Source: Psychroserpens ponticola (lineage in GTDB: Bacteria; Bacteroidota; Bacteroidia; Flavobacteriales; Flavobacteriaceae). Taken from it: 64,000 nucleotides of DNA. The translations under genes were made by a program, and so were the position numbers. The stretch covers positions 248,001-312,000 of the forward strand of contig NZ_CP116221.1 in assembly GCF_023556315.2 (NCBI RefSeq). The letters run 5' to 3'. Below, piece by piece: positions 18,154 through 26,574 of the stretch. The notes below the pieces were generated by a model. The model did not search any database. It saw only the letters and a program-made list of their open reading frames with translations, and was not told the DNA's origin. Position 1 is the first letter of the stretch, and each line of letters starts with the position of its first letter.

Positions 18154-18345
18154 ATGAAATTGATTAGTATTAAAAGAGAAACAAAACCTGAAGTTAGGTT
18201 CACTCCAAAAATGGGTGCCTTATCTGTAAAAGTTACTTACATTAAGAAGCAATTTTTGAATATTCCATTCAAAACATTATATAAGTATAGAGAAACTTAT
18301 TATGGAGAAGTAAAAGATTGTGTCAATATTAGTTTAGCGAAATAA
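18154..18345 (+). CDS. Small basic protein, unknown function
   Basis: A 63-residue basic protein, MKLISIKRETKPE at the start and FKTLYKYRETYYGEVKDC near residues 39-56. I do not recognise a domain. It has no signal peptide or membrane helix, one Cys, and a high share of Lys and Tyr. The gene has an ATG start, its own intergenic space, a terminator directly behind it, and normal codon use, which together support a real gene. It converges with lspA, sharing the terminator. Confidence 0.65.
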   Translation: MKLISIKRETKPEVRFTPKMGALSVKVTYIKKQFLNIPFKTLYKYRETYYGEVKDCVNISLAK

Positions 18346-18348
18346 TAT

Positions 18349-18380
18349 AAAAAGCCTCTTCAATTTGAAGAGGCTTTTTT
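18349..18380. terminator. Bidirectional terminator, small-protein gene and lspA
   Basis: AAAAGCCTCTTCAA followed directly by TTTGAAGAGGCTTTTTT: a 13-14 bp stem with U tracts on both strands, placed between two converging genes. Confidence 0.88.
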
Positions 18381-18385
18381 GAGTT

Positions 18386-18883
18386 TTATTTGATTTGTTT
18401 TTTTCTTGAAGATATAAACCATGTATAAATTAAAACAATCATTCCGAACGTAACAGACATATCTGCAACATTAAAAATACCAGTTTTAAAAATACCACCT
18501 AAGTTTATAAAGAAAAAATCGGTTACTTTGCCAAAAGCGATACGATCAAAAACATTGGCAATTCCTCCACCAGCAATACAACTTAATGCAATAGTACTTA
18601 GTTTGTCTAAAGTTTTATTTACTAAAATATAATAGATAAGATAACCCAAGACTAATGTAGGAAGGATTAATAAAAAAACAATTCTTAAGGTGTCATTCAT
18701 GTCACTTCCCATTCCTAGAAAAGCTCCTTTGTTATCGACATATTGCATGATGAACTTCTTTCCAATAAGTTCTTTGATTTCCAGGTATTCAAAATTAGCC
18801 CTAACGAGTACTTTTGAAATTTGATCAATAGTGATATTGAAGATTATAAGCAAAATGATGCCTACATTTCTTGATAATTTCAT
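18386..18883 (-). CDS. lspA: Lipoprotein signal peptidase (signal peptidase II)
   Basis: A 165-residue inner-membrane aspartyl protease with four hydrophobic segments. It cuts the signal peptide from lipid-modified prolipoproteins, such as the one at 13942. The family motifs are in place: TIDQISKVLVR near residue 18, VDNKGAFLGMG near 49, GGGIANVFDR with catalytic Asp113, and GIFNVADMSVTFG with catalytic Asp141. fabD lies directly upstream with a six-base gap, so lspA is probably co-transcribed from the fabD promoter. Confidence 0.94.
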   Translation of the reverse strand: MKLSRNVGIILLIIFNITIDQISKVLVRANFEYLEIKELIGKKFIMQYVDNKGAFLGMGSDMNDTLRIVFLLILPTLVLGYLIYYILVNKTLDKLSTIALSCIAGGGIANVFDRIAFGKVTDFFFINLGGIFKTGIFNVADMSVTFGMIVLIYTWFISSRKKQIK

Positions 18884-18889
18884 AAAATC

Positions 18890-19783
18890 TTAAGCGTTAG
18901 TTTCAAATGTAGCTGAAGCAGTTTCAGATTCTCTATTGATTTTTTTAACTAGACCTTGTAATACTTTACCTGGACCAACTTCAGTAAAATGAGAGGCTCC
19001 ATCTGCTATCATTTGTTGGACAGATTGTGTCCAACGAACAGGAGCAGTTAACTGAGATATTAAATTTACTTTAATTTCATTTTCATCAGTTATTGCAGTA
19101 GCTGTTACATTTTGATAAATTGGACAGTTTGGTTTGCTAAATGTAGTATTTTCAATAGCTGCTGCTAATTCTTCTCTAGCAGGTTCCATCATTGGTGAGT
19201 GAAATGCGCCACCAACAGGTAACACTAAAGCACGTCTTGCTCCAGCTTCTTTCAGTGCTTCGCAAGCTTTGTTAATGGCTTCAACTTCTCCAGAGATCAC
19301 TAGTTGACCAGGACAGTTATAGTTTGCAGCAACCACAACTCCTTCTGTATTTGCACACACATCTTCTACAATATGATCTTCCAAACCTAAAACGGCTGCC
19401 ATTGTACTTGGTTGTAATTCGCAAGCTTTTTGCATTGCTTGGGCTCTTTGCGAAACTAATTTTAATCCATCTTCAAAAGTTAAAGCTCCAGCTGTGACTA
19501 ATGCAGAAAATTCTCCAAGAGAGTGACCAGCAACCATATCTGGTTTAAAACTGTCACCTAGTGTTTTTGCTAAAATTACAGAATGTAAAAAGATAGCTGG
19601 CTGTGTGACTTTAGTTTCTTTTAAGTCTTCAGCAGAACCTTCAAACATGATGTCCGTAATATGAAACCCTAAGATGTCATTTGCTTTTTCAAAAAGTTCT
19701 TGTGCTAAAGGTGAGTTTTCATAAAGGTCTAATCCCATTCCTGAGAACTGAGCACCTTGACCTGGAAATATATATGCGTTCAT
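18890..19783 (-). CDS. fabD: Malonyl-CoA:ACP transacylase
   Basis: A 297-residue enzyme that moves malonyl from CoA to acyl carrier protein for fatty-acid synthesis. Motifs: FPGQGAQFSGMG at residues 6-17, the nucleophile elbow GHSLG with Ser88, and AFHSPMMEPA with the catalytic His. The C-terminus is FTEVGPGKVLQGLVKKI. ATG 19783 (MNAYIFPGQG) is chosen over the TTG at 19792. Most flavobacterial fabD genes lie among fatty-acid genes; here the partner is lspA, six bases downstream. Confidence 0.95.
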   Translation of the reverse strand: MNAYIFPGQGAQFSGMGLDLYENSPLAQELFEKANDILGFHITDIMFEGSAEDLKETKVTQPAIFLHSVILAKTLGDSFKPDMVAGHSLGEFSALVTAGALTFEDGLKLVSQRAQAMQKACELQPSTMAAVLGLEDHIVEDVCANTEGVVVAANYNCPGQLVISGEVEAINKACEALKEAGARRALVLPVGGAFHSPMMEPAREELAAAIENTTFSKPNCPIYQNVTATAITDENEIKVNLISQLTAPVRWTQSVQQMIADGASHFTEVGPGKVLQGLVKKINRESETASATFETNA

Positions 19784-19803
19784 TTTAATCAAAATTTATG
19801 ATG

Positions 19804-19811
19804 CAAAAATA
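19804..19811 (-). promoter_or_regulatory. -7 element for fabD-lspA
   Basis: TATTTTTG on the minus strand, an exact match to TAnnTTTG, 20 bases before the fabD ATG. No clear -33 TTTG is seen. Confidence 0.5.
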
Positions 19812-19826
19812 GGAATAATATTGAAC

Positions 19827-21386
19827 TTATAAGTTAGAAGTTGCAGCTTCTGCACAACGTTCGCCATCCATAGCAGCAGAAATAATTCCACCAGCATAAC
19901 CACCACCTTCACCACATGGATAAAGATTAGAAATTTCAGGATGCGCTAAGGTTTCTGTTCTAGGGATATTTACAGGTGATGATGTTCTAGATTCAACACC
20001 TATTACATTAGCTTCTTCAGTATAATAACCATGCATTTTTTCTCCAAATGCTTTAAAACCTTTTCGTAGAGAACTACCAATTAATTTTGGTAACAACGAG
20101 TGCATAGGTGCCGATTTTAAACCTGGTTGATACGATGTTTCATTTAAGTTAGGTGACAATTTCCCTTCAACAAAATCTGTTAATCGTTGTCCTGGTGCAG
20201 ATTGACGCCTTCCGCCAGAAGTGAATGCCAAACGTTCTAAATCTTTTTGATATTCTAAGCCTTTCAATTCTCCAAACGGTTCATATTTATATAAATCGTT
20301 GTCTGCATTAATTTCGACCACAATACCAGAATTTGCAAAGGTATTGTTACGTCTAGAAGGCGACATTCCATTGACAACAACTTCGCCATTTGCAGTTGCA
20401 GCTGGAACAATAAATCCGCCAGGACACATGCAAAAAGAATATACACCTCGATTATTGACTTGTTGCACCAAACTATACGCAGCTGCAGGTAATAATTCAT
20501 CCCGTTTTTCTCCTTTACAATGGTATTGAATGCCATCAATAATATCTTGTGGATGTTCAACGCGAACTCCCATAGCAAACGATTTTGCTTTTAACTGAAT
20601 GTGTTTATCATTCAATAAATAAAATATATCACGAGCTGAATGTCCTGTAGCTAAAATAACTTTTTCAACATCCAATTCATTTCCGTTTTGAAGCTGAATA
20701 GCAACAATTTTATGGTCTTTTAGAGTGAAATCTGAAACTCTGGATTCAAAATGAACTTCTCCACCAAATTTTAAAATAGTTTCTCTAATATTCTGAACAA
20801 CCTTCGGTAATTTGTTAGTCCCAATATGTGGATGTGCATCTACTAAAATTTGATCAGTTGCACCATGAAAGACTAAATTTTCGAATATGCGACGTACATC
20901 TCCACGTTTTAAACTTCGAGTATATAATTTGCCATCACTATACGTTCCTGCTCCACCTTCACCAAAGCAATAATTAGAATCTTCATTAACAAAATGATCT
21001 TGATTAATCGCTTTTAGGTCACGACGTCTGTCTTGAACATTTTTACCGCGTTCTAAAACGATAGGTTTAAAACCTAGTTCAATACAACGAAGCGCAGCAT
21101 ACATGCCTGCAGGTCCAAATCCAATAATATGAATGGGTTTTGCTTTTGAAACGTCTTTGTAATCAAATTGGTAATCTGAGTTTTCAGGAACAGGTTCATT
21201 GATGTAAACTTCAACTTTATAGTTAAACATAATGTTACGTTTACGTGCATCAATAGATTTTCTAAGGATTTTAATTCCGGAGATTTCTGAAGGTTCAATT
21301 CCTAAATCATAAGCTGCTTTGAGGAGCAATCCATTTGGTTTTCCCTCTTGATGTAAATTAATACGTAGTTGTAAAGCTTTAATCAT
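19827..21386 (-). CDS. FAD-dependent oxidoreductase, COG2509 type
   Basis: A 519-residue soluble flavoprotein. After an N-terminal domain of about 85 residues (ALQLRINLHQEG...ISGIKILRKSIDARKRNIMF) comes the FAD-binding GFGPAGMYAALRCIELGFKPIVLERG. The family block NYCFGEGGAGTYSDGKLYTR and the C-terminal NLYPCGEGGGYAGGIISAAMDGERCAE are typical of the uncharacterised FAD-dependent dehydrogenases of COG2509. The natural substrate is not known. A TAATTTCG element ends four bases before the ATG, so the mRNA may be leaderless. It stands alone, divergent from the AHSA1 gene. Confidence 0.88.
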   Translation of the reverse strand: MIKALQLRINLHQEGKPNGLLLKAAYDLGIEPSEISGIKILRKSIDARKRNIMFNYKVEVYINEPVPENSDYQFDYKDVSKAKPIHIIGFGPAGMYAALRCIELGFKPIVLERGKNVQDRRRDLKAINQDHFVNEDSNYCFGEGGAGTYSDGKLYTRSLKRGDVRRIFENLVFHGATDQILVDAHPHIGTNKLPKVVQNIRETILKFGGEVHFESRVSDFTLKDHKIVAIQLQNGNELDVEKVILATGHSARDIFYLLNDKHIQLKAKSFAMGVRVEHPQDIIDGIQYHCKGEKRDELLPAAAYSLVQQVNNRGVYSFCMCPGGFIVPAATANGEVVVNGMSPSRRNNTFANSGIVVEINADNDLYKYEPFGELKGLEYQKDLERLAFTSGGRRQSAPGQRLTDFVEGKLSPNLNETSYQPGLKSAPMHSLLPKLIGSSLRKGFKAFGEKMHGYYTEEANVIGVESRTSSPVNIPRTETLAHPEISNLYPCGEGGGYAGGIISAAMDGERCAEAATSNL

Positions 21387-21390
21387 ATTG

Positions 21391-21398
21391 CGAAATTA
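21391..21398 (-). promoter_or_regulatory. -7-like element, possibly giving a leaderless mRNA
   Basis: TAATTTCG on the minus strand, four bases before the ATG of the COG2509 gene. One mismatch to TAnnTTTG. Confidence 0.35.
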
Positions 21399-21452
21399 GT
21401 TATATTTATTAGGTTTAAAAGTTTAACTTAAGAAATATAAAAACAAGATTGT

Positions 21453-21848
21453 ATGGAATTTACATTAACAACAAATATAAAAGCAACTCCAAAACAAATC
21501 TATAAATCATGGTTAAGTCCACAAAGACATTCTAAAATGACTGGTGGAACAGCTTTTGTGTCTGATAAGGTTGGTGATGAATTTACGGCTTGGGAAGGGT
21601 ATATAACAGGAAAAAATATTGAGTTAAAACCTTATAATAAAATTGTTCAATCTTGGAGAAGTACTAATTTTCAAAATGATGAAAGTGATTCTCAAATTGA
21701 GATTTTACTTTCTGAAGATGGAGAAGAAACAACATTAACATTAAAACATACCAATGTTCCAGAATCTGGTGAGCATTATAAAAAAGGATGGGAAGAACAT
21801 TATTTCACGCCTATGAAAGATTATTTTAAAGCTCTGAATAAACTTTAA
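21453..21848 (+). CDS. AHSA1/SRPBCC domain protein
   Basis: A 131-residue single-domain protein of the AHSA1 branch of the START/Bet v 1-like fold. Typical elements are the N-terminal IKATPKQIYKSWLSPQRHSKMTGG, then FTAWEGYITGKNIELKPYNKIVQSWRS, and the C-terminal helix with KKGWEEHYFTPMKDYF. Such proteins bind hydrophobic ligands or act as small chaperone partners; no specific role can be given. It is a single gene with its own terminator, converging with the ABC/peptidase gene. Confidence 0.85.
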   Translation: MEFTLTTNIKATPKQIYKSWLSPQRHSKMTGGTAFVSDKVGDEFTAWEGYITGKNIELKPYNKIVQSWRSTNFQNDESDSQIEILLSEDGEETTLTLKHTNVPESGEHYKKGWEEHYFTPMKDYFKALNKL

Positions 21849-21867
21849 TATCAAAATAAAAAATCAT

Positions 21868-21907
21868 AAAAAACACCATTTCAATTAATGAAATAGTGTT
21901 TTTTTTA
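21868..21907. terminator. Bidirectional terminator, AHSA1 gene and ABC/M1 gene
   Basis: AAAAAACACCATTTCA, loop ATTAA, TGAAATAGTGTTTTTTTT; one mismatch inside the stem. It sits between two converging genes with U tracts on both strands. Confidence 0.82.
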
Positions 21908-21925
21908 TGTGATACATTTACTATT

Positions 21926-24900
21926 TTATTCTTCTAGACTTATGCTTTTAATATTATCCTTATAAACACGATCTATTAAAATGTGTCTAGGATCAATAGC
22001 TGCTTTTACTGGCAATGAATCTAATTGAACTGTGATTGAAGTTGACTCTTTGTCGATTTTCATTCGTTTTTGTTGGTATAATCGTTCTTCATCACTATCC
22101 ATAAAGAAACCAATATCAATCCAATCGTTTATAGCCGTTTTTACTTCATTTCCTAGACTGTCAGATTTTATTTTAGAACTTTCAATTTCCAGAGTGACTT
22201 CAAATTTGCCATTATCTAATGTCTTATATGTAGCATCTGTTAGTCTATTGTCGTAAAGTGTAATTTCTTTAAACCAATCTTTTATTAAATAGTGTAATGA
22301 ATCTGGTACTTGTGGTTCTAAATAACGTAAGAAATCGTGTGAACTTGGATAAGGAGGTTCCTTGTAACGATATTCTTCTAAGAAACCTTTCATTGCCGTA
22401 TTAACTTTCTCTTCTCCAATGTAATCTTGTAAAGCATACAAAATAACACTTCCTTTTCCGTAGTGGATATAGCCTTGGTTTTCTACTTGATATAAAGGCA
22501 ATTCTTTTTCACGTTCACCACTACGACCACGTAAATAACGATCGTGATTGTATTTAAGAAATTCGCGCATTTTCATTGGATTTTCATTGATGTTTTTTAA
22601 GGTCATTAATGATGAATATTCTGAAAAGCTTTCACTTAGCATTGTGCTTCCCTGCATATAAGCTCCAATAACTTGATGTGCCCACCATTGGTGACCCATT
22701 TCGTGTGCAATTACAGCATCAATAACATTGTTCTCCGTTTCATCTTCTAGATTTATAATAAATCCGAAAGACTCAGCATAAGGCATGGTTCCTGGAAAGG
22801 CTTGCGCGAAATTTGAATACCTAGGAAACTCAATAATTCGAGCTTGTTTGTGGTAATATGGACCAAAATTTTCTGTAAAATATTTTAATGAACGCTCAAC
22901 AGCATCTAACATCATTTCAATATTAACATCATGCTTTTCATCATAATAGATTTCAATATCTATGCCATTCCATTTTCGTTTTGCTATTTCAAATTTAGCA
23001 GACATAAATGAATAGAAGTTTAATGAAGGCGTGTCTGTTTTGTAATGGTAATAATTTCGACCGTTTTCTTCCCATTTTTTAATTAATGAGCCAGGAGCAA
23101 TTGCCGTTTGATCTCCAGAAGTAGAAACTACAGTTTCAACGTTTACGAAATCAGATTGTCCATTAAAAATATAATTTCCCATGTGTAAATCGGTAACACC
23201 TTCTGTAAGTTCTGGCATTCTTTCTTTTTCAGGAAGGTCATATTTTTTACGCGTGTTTTTATCACCTATTTCATAGCTGTCATTATAACCCATGGTTGGT
23301 AAAATATTACCATTATTAATGAAGGTTCCATTTTTAACTACCATTGTATTTCCTCTATCATTGGCAAACCCTTTGGTAATGTATTTGTTATTGACCGTCA
23401 TTGTTATTTTTTCACCTGGTAGCAAAGGAGGACTCAATTTATAGATTGTAAATAAATAGGTCGTGTCTTTATAAACTGCCTTTGAATTCGGAATAATTAA
23501 CTTCGTGTCCCAACCATCATTATTATAAAAATGAAGTGAATCGATTGGAAGTTCTGTCGTATTAGTTAATTCTAAATCGGCTTTAACATGTATATCTCTT
23601 TTATTTGGAAAAATATCTAGATAATACTTAGCATCAGTAATTTTGGGAGATACAATATCTTTATACTTCCCATATTTTTTTTCGTAATCTGCAGACAATT
23701 GTTCTAGAGTATCACTAGAGAAATAAGGGTTTAAAACTTGTGTATTATAATAAACAAATGCAGCAACTCCTAGCCAAGCTACAGCTGTAGTAATTATGAC
23801 AGCTCTATAGCTTTTTGGGACTTCTTTTCTGGCTGTTTTTATGCGACTCCATAATGAGCTTTTAGAACCTCTACTCCAAAGTGCACCAGCAATTAATAAT
23901 CCTAAAAAGGATAATATAATCCAATATAAATTAAACCAAAGTGTGCTTTTTAGTCCAGGACCAAATGCATTCATGTCTGAATAAAAAACTGAAGCACCTC
24001 CACCAATACTTAACATATTAGAACTGATGTCTAAAATACTTAAGATGATATCCCAAACTAATAATACTAATATGGATATAAAGTAACCAATGTATTTATT
24101 ACTAGAAAGGACTTGAATCATAATCATGATGCCACCAAAAACAATGTAAAGCGCAAGGTTTTCGTAGAAGAAATCTAATAGATACACATCTAATTCAACA
24201 CGAGTGAATCCATGAAGTAATTGATAAATTATTGCAATACCAATAAAAAATAAGTTTAATATAGAAGTTATACAAACTAAGGATAAGGCTTTAGCAGCCA
24301 TAGAAATGAATGACGTATGAGCTGTAGCATCAACAACTTCATTTATTTTATGATCTCTATCACGCCATATTAATTCACCGCTAAAAAATATAAGAATAAT
24401 TACGGTAAATATGTTTGTGTTGCCTTTTATCGAGTCTATAAGTTTGTAGGTAAGTGGATAGGATTGTAGTCCGAAAAACTCGAATCCACCACTTAAGTCT
24501 GCAACTAAAATGATAATACAAAAGAGAAATAATATTTTAAAGGTGACACTTTTTATAATACTTAAAAAATTAGTGTAGAAAAAGCTCTTAAATTGTATCC
24601 AATTAGTAGATGCGTTATACGTTGGATTTAACTTTGGTAGCGCAAATACAGTGTCTTTCTTTGAAGGTCTTAATTTTTCTTTCTTGATTTTTTTATTCTT
24701 CTTTTTGAAAGAAAAGCTAAAATAAGAAAGCATTAAAATGATAAGTCCAACTGCTATCCAAATTAGTCGATTCCAAAATAGAATCCCTGAAAAGCCAGGA
24801 CTTATTGTATTTTTTTCTACAGGTGTAAAATACTTGGTTTCTATGCGATACGTGTTAATTCCAAAAATATCTGATAAACCAGCAATAGTTTCATTATCAA

Positions 24901-25507
24901 CATCAGACATTAACGAACCAGAAACAATATAGGCTACAATAATTAATAAGCCACCAACAAATGAGATGACTGTGCTTTTCCATTTGTTAGCCATAGCAAA
25001 GATGACAGCTCCAGCAAGAAACATATTTGGTAAAATAAACAGTAAGTAATTATTCAAAAAGGTTTCAAAATAGAAAGGACCAAAGCGCGCTGGATCTATC
25101 CATTCAAAAACTGAATTTAAAGAAGTTCCTATCAGCATTCCGATAAAAATGCCCAGAAGAGGTAAGGTTGAAACGAATAGAGCGCCTAAAAAGCGACCAA
25201 AAAAGTAACCTGGTTTACTTAAAGGCGTTGCGAAAAGAATTTCATTAAACTCATTATTATGGTCACGTAATGCAGCATTATTAAAAAAGGCAACTGCCAT
25301 TAATAAACTAAAGATGCAAAATATAGTAACGTGAATGGTAATGGTATAAGGTGAATTACGATAGACATTTCCAATGGCTCCTCCAATTTGCACATTATCA
25401 CTAACTGTTGCAAAGAACTCCATTAATGCCAATACGAATATGAAAATATACACCATAGGTTGCTTAAGTGTATATTTTAATTCTGATAAAAAGAATGTTT
25501 TAAACAT
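21926..25507 (-). CDS. ABC-2 type permease fused to an M1-family aminopeptidase
   Basis: A 1193-residue two-part membrane protein. Residues about 1-580 contain two sets of about six membrane helices, like a doubled ABC-2 permease (RDHNNEFNEILFATPLSK at the first cytoplasmic loop). After a further helix near residues 590-610 comes an extracytoplasmic M1 metallopeptidase with the zinc site HEMGHQWW near residue 935 and the third ligand in LSESFSEY. The GAMEN exopeptidase motif is altered to PGTMPYAES. The partner ATPase is 21 bases upstream in the same operon. Such fusions are annotated in Bacteroidota, so this is not an artefact. Transported substrate and peptide target are unknown. Confidence 0.88.
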   Translation of the reverse strand: MFKTFFLSELKYTLKQPMVYIFIFVLALMEFFATVSDNVQIGGAIGNVYRNSPYTITIHVTIFCIFSLLMAVAFFNNAALRDHNNEFNEILFATPLSKPGYFFGRFLGALFVSTLPLLGIFIGMLIGTSLNSVFEWIDPARFGPFYFETFLNNYLLFILPNMFLAGAVIFAMANKWKSTVISFVGGLLIIVAYIVSGSLMSDVDNETIAGLSDIFGINTYRIETKYFTPVEKNTISPGFSGILFWNRLIWIAVGLIILMLSYFSFSFKKKNKKIKKEKLRPSKKDTVFALPKLNPTYNASTNWIQFKSFFYTNFLSIIKSVTFKILFLFCIIILVADLSGGFEFFGLQSYPLTYKLIDSIKGNTNIFTVIILIFFSGELIWRDRDHKINEVVDATAHTSFISMAAKALSLVCITSILNLFFIGIAIIYQLLHGFTRVELDVYLLDFFYENLALYIVFGGIMIMIQVLSSNKYIGYFISILVLLVWDIILSILDISSNMLSIGGGASVFYSDMNAFGPGLKSTLWFNLYWIILSFLGLLIAGALWSRGSKSSLWSRIKTARKEVPKSYRAVIITTAVAWLGVAAFVYYNTQVLNPYFSSDTLEQLSADYEKKYGKYKDIVSPKITDAKYYLDIFPNKRDIHVKADLELTNTTELPIDSLHFYNNDGWDTKLIIPNSKAVYKDTTYLFTIYKLSPPLLPGEKITMTVNNKYITKGFANDRGNTMVVKNGTFINNGNILPTMGYNDSYEIGDKNTRKKYDLPEKERMPELTEGVTDLHMGNYIFNGQSDFVNVETVVSTSGDQTAIAPGSLIKKWEENGRNYYHYKTDTPSLNFYSFMSAKFEIAKRKWNGIDIEIYYDEKHDVNIEMMLDAVERSLKYFTENFGPYYHKQARIIEFPRYSNFAQAFPGTMPYAESFGFIINLEDETENNVIDAVIAHEMGHQWWAHQVIGAYMQGSTMLSESFSEYSSLMTLKNINENPMKMREFLKYNHDRYLRGRSGEREKELPLYQVENQGYIHYGKGSVILYALQDYIGEEKVNTAMKGFLEEYRYKEPPYPSSHDFLRYLEPQVPDSLHYLIKDWFKEITLYDNRLTDATYKTLDNGKFEVTLEIESSKIKSDSLGNEVKTAINDWIDIGFFMDSDEERLYQQKRMKIDKESTSITVQLDSLPVKAAIDPRHILIDRVYKDNIKSISLEE

Positions 25508-25528
25508 GATTAAAATGGTTAGGAATGA

Positions 25529-26413
25529 TTAAACAAGAACGTTTGATGTGTTAATTTTAGAAAAGAAAACATCCTCTAAGTTAGGTGTTACTTGTTCAAA
25601 TCCGTTTTGCGGATTGTCTTCACTATAGATATGAATTAGTGGTTTTCCACCTACCATTTTATTTGAGATAATTTTATATTCGTTAGCATAAGATTCAAGT
25701 TCGTCTCTGCTCACAATTTTTTGGAAAACTTTACTTCGTAAGTCATCAATTGCAGTTTGAGGAGATCCGTGAAAAACGATTTCTCCCAAATTCATTATGG
25801 CCATTTTAGTACATAATTCTCTTACATCATCTACAATGTGCGTCGATAAAATAACGATAACTTCTTTGCCAACATCTGCTAATAAATTATAAAAGCGGTT
25901 TCGTTCGCCAGGATCTAAACCAGCAGTTGGTTCATCTACAATAATCAATTTTGGATTGCCAATCAATGCTTGAGCAATTCCAACACGTTGTTTCATTCCT
26001 CCAGAAAACCCTTTTACAGATTTATTTCGCTTGTCGTATAAATTAACTTTATCTAGTAAATACTTAACCAGTTCTTTTCGTTCAGAACCATTTGTAATTC
26101 CTTTTAATATGGCTAAATGAGTTAATAATTGTTCCGCAGTAATTCTTGGATACACACCAAATTCTTGAGGTAAATAACCTAAGACTTTACGTAATTCTGC
26201 TGGTTGGTTTAAAATGTCAATTTCATCTAATGAAGCGCTTCCTGAATCAGCTTCTTGAAGTGTTGCAAGCGTTCTCATTAAAGATGATTTTCCTGCGCCA
26301 TTTGGTCCTAATAAGCCAAACATTCCGTTTTCGAGTTCTAGATTAACATTGTCTAATGCTTTAACGCCATTCGCGTAAGTTTTCGATAAATTACTGATTT
26401 TTAATGTACTCAT
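25529..26413 (-). CDS. ABC transporter ATP-binding protein
   Basis: A 294-residue nucleotide-binding subunit. Walker A is GPNGAGKS (residues 36-43), the Q-loop is LPQEFGVYP, the signature FSGGMKQR (136-143) and Walker B LIIVDEPTAGLDP (156-168). The H-loop is STHIVDD. The C-terminal 80 residues are a family-specific tail. It should drive the permease/M1 fusion directly downstream (21-base gap) as a dimer at the cytoplasmic face. A perfect palindrome, TTACAATTGTAA (26469-26480), lies 56 bases before the start. Confidence 0.93.
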   Translation of the reverse strand: MSTLKISNLSKTYANGVKALDNVNLELENGMFGLLGPNGAGKSSLMRTLATLQEADSGSASLDEIDILNQPAELRKVLGYLPQEFGVYPRITAEQLLTHLAILKGITNGSERKELVKYLLDKVNLYDKRNKSVKGFSGGMKQRVGIAQALIGNPKLIIVDEPTAGLDPGERNRFYNLLADVGKEVIVILSTHIVDDVRELCTKMAIMNLGEIVFHGSPQTAIDDLRSKVFQKIVSRDELESYANEYKIISNKMVGGKPLIHIYSEDNPQNGFEQVTPNLEDVFFSKINTSNVLV

Positions 26414-26468
26414 TGGAAATTGAAATTTGATTGGTTAATGTAAATAAGACGAAGCTAAGCTAAAAGCG

Positions 26469-26480
26469 TTACAATTGTAA
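26469..26480. promoter_or_regulatory. 12-bp palindrome before the ABC operon
   Basis: TTACAATTGTAA, a perfect palindrome 56 bases upstream of the ATPase start. It has the form of a repressor operator, but no regulator gene is nearby. Confidence 0.3.
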
Positions 26481-26574
26481 TATCTCATACCAAGATACTA
26501 CTTATATATTAAGACGTAATATATTTAAGAATGGTTGCCTAGAACTGAAGTAAAATTAAAATTTTGAACAATGT

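Noticed and set aside
20264-20578. 104-codon frame inside the COG2509 flavoprotein gene, same strand, other phase
   Set aside because: The COG2509 frame carries the conserved motifs across this region; the other frame has none.
21926-25507. Permease/peptidase fusion as a possible sequencing or assembly join of two genes
   Set aside because: The frame is continuous, the linker has a membrane helix, and the same architecture is known in Bacteroidota.
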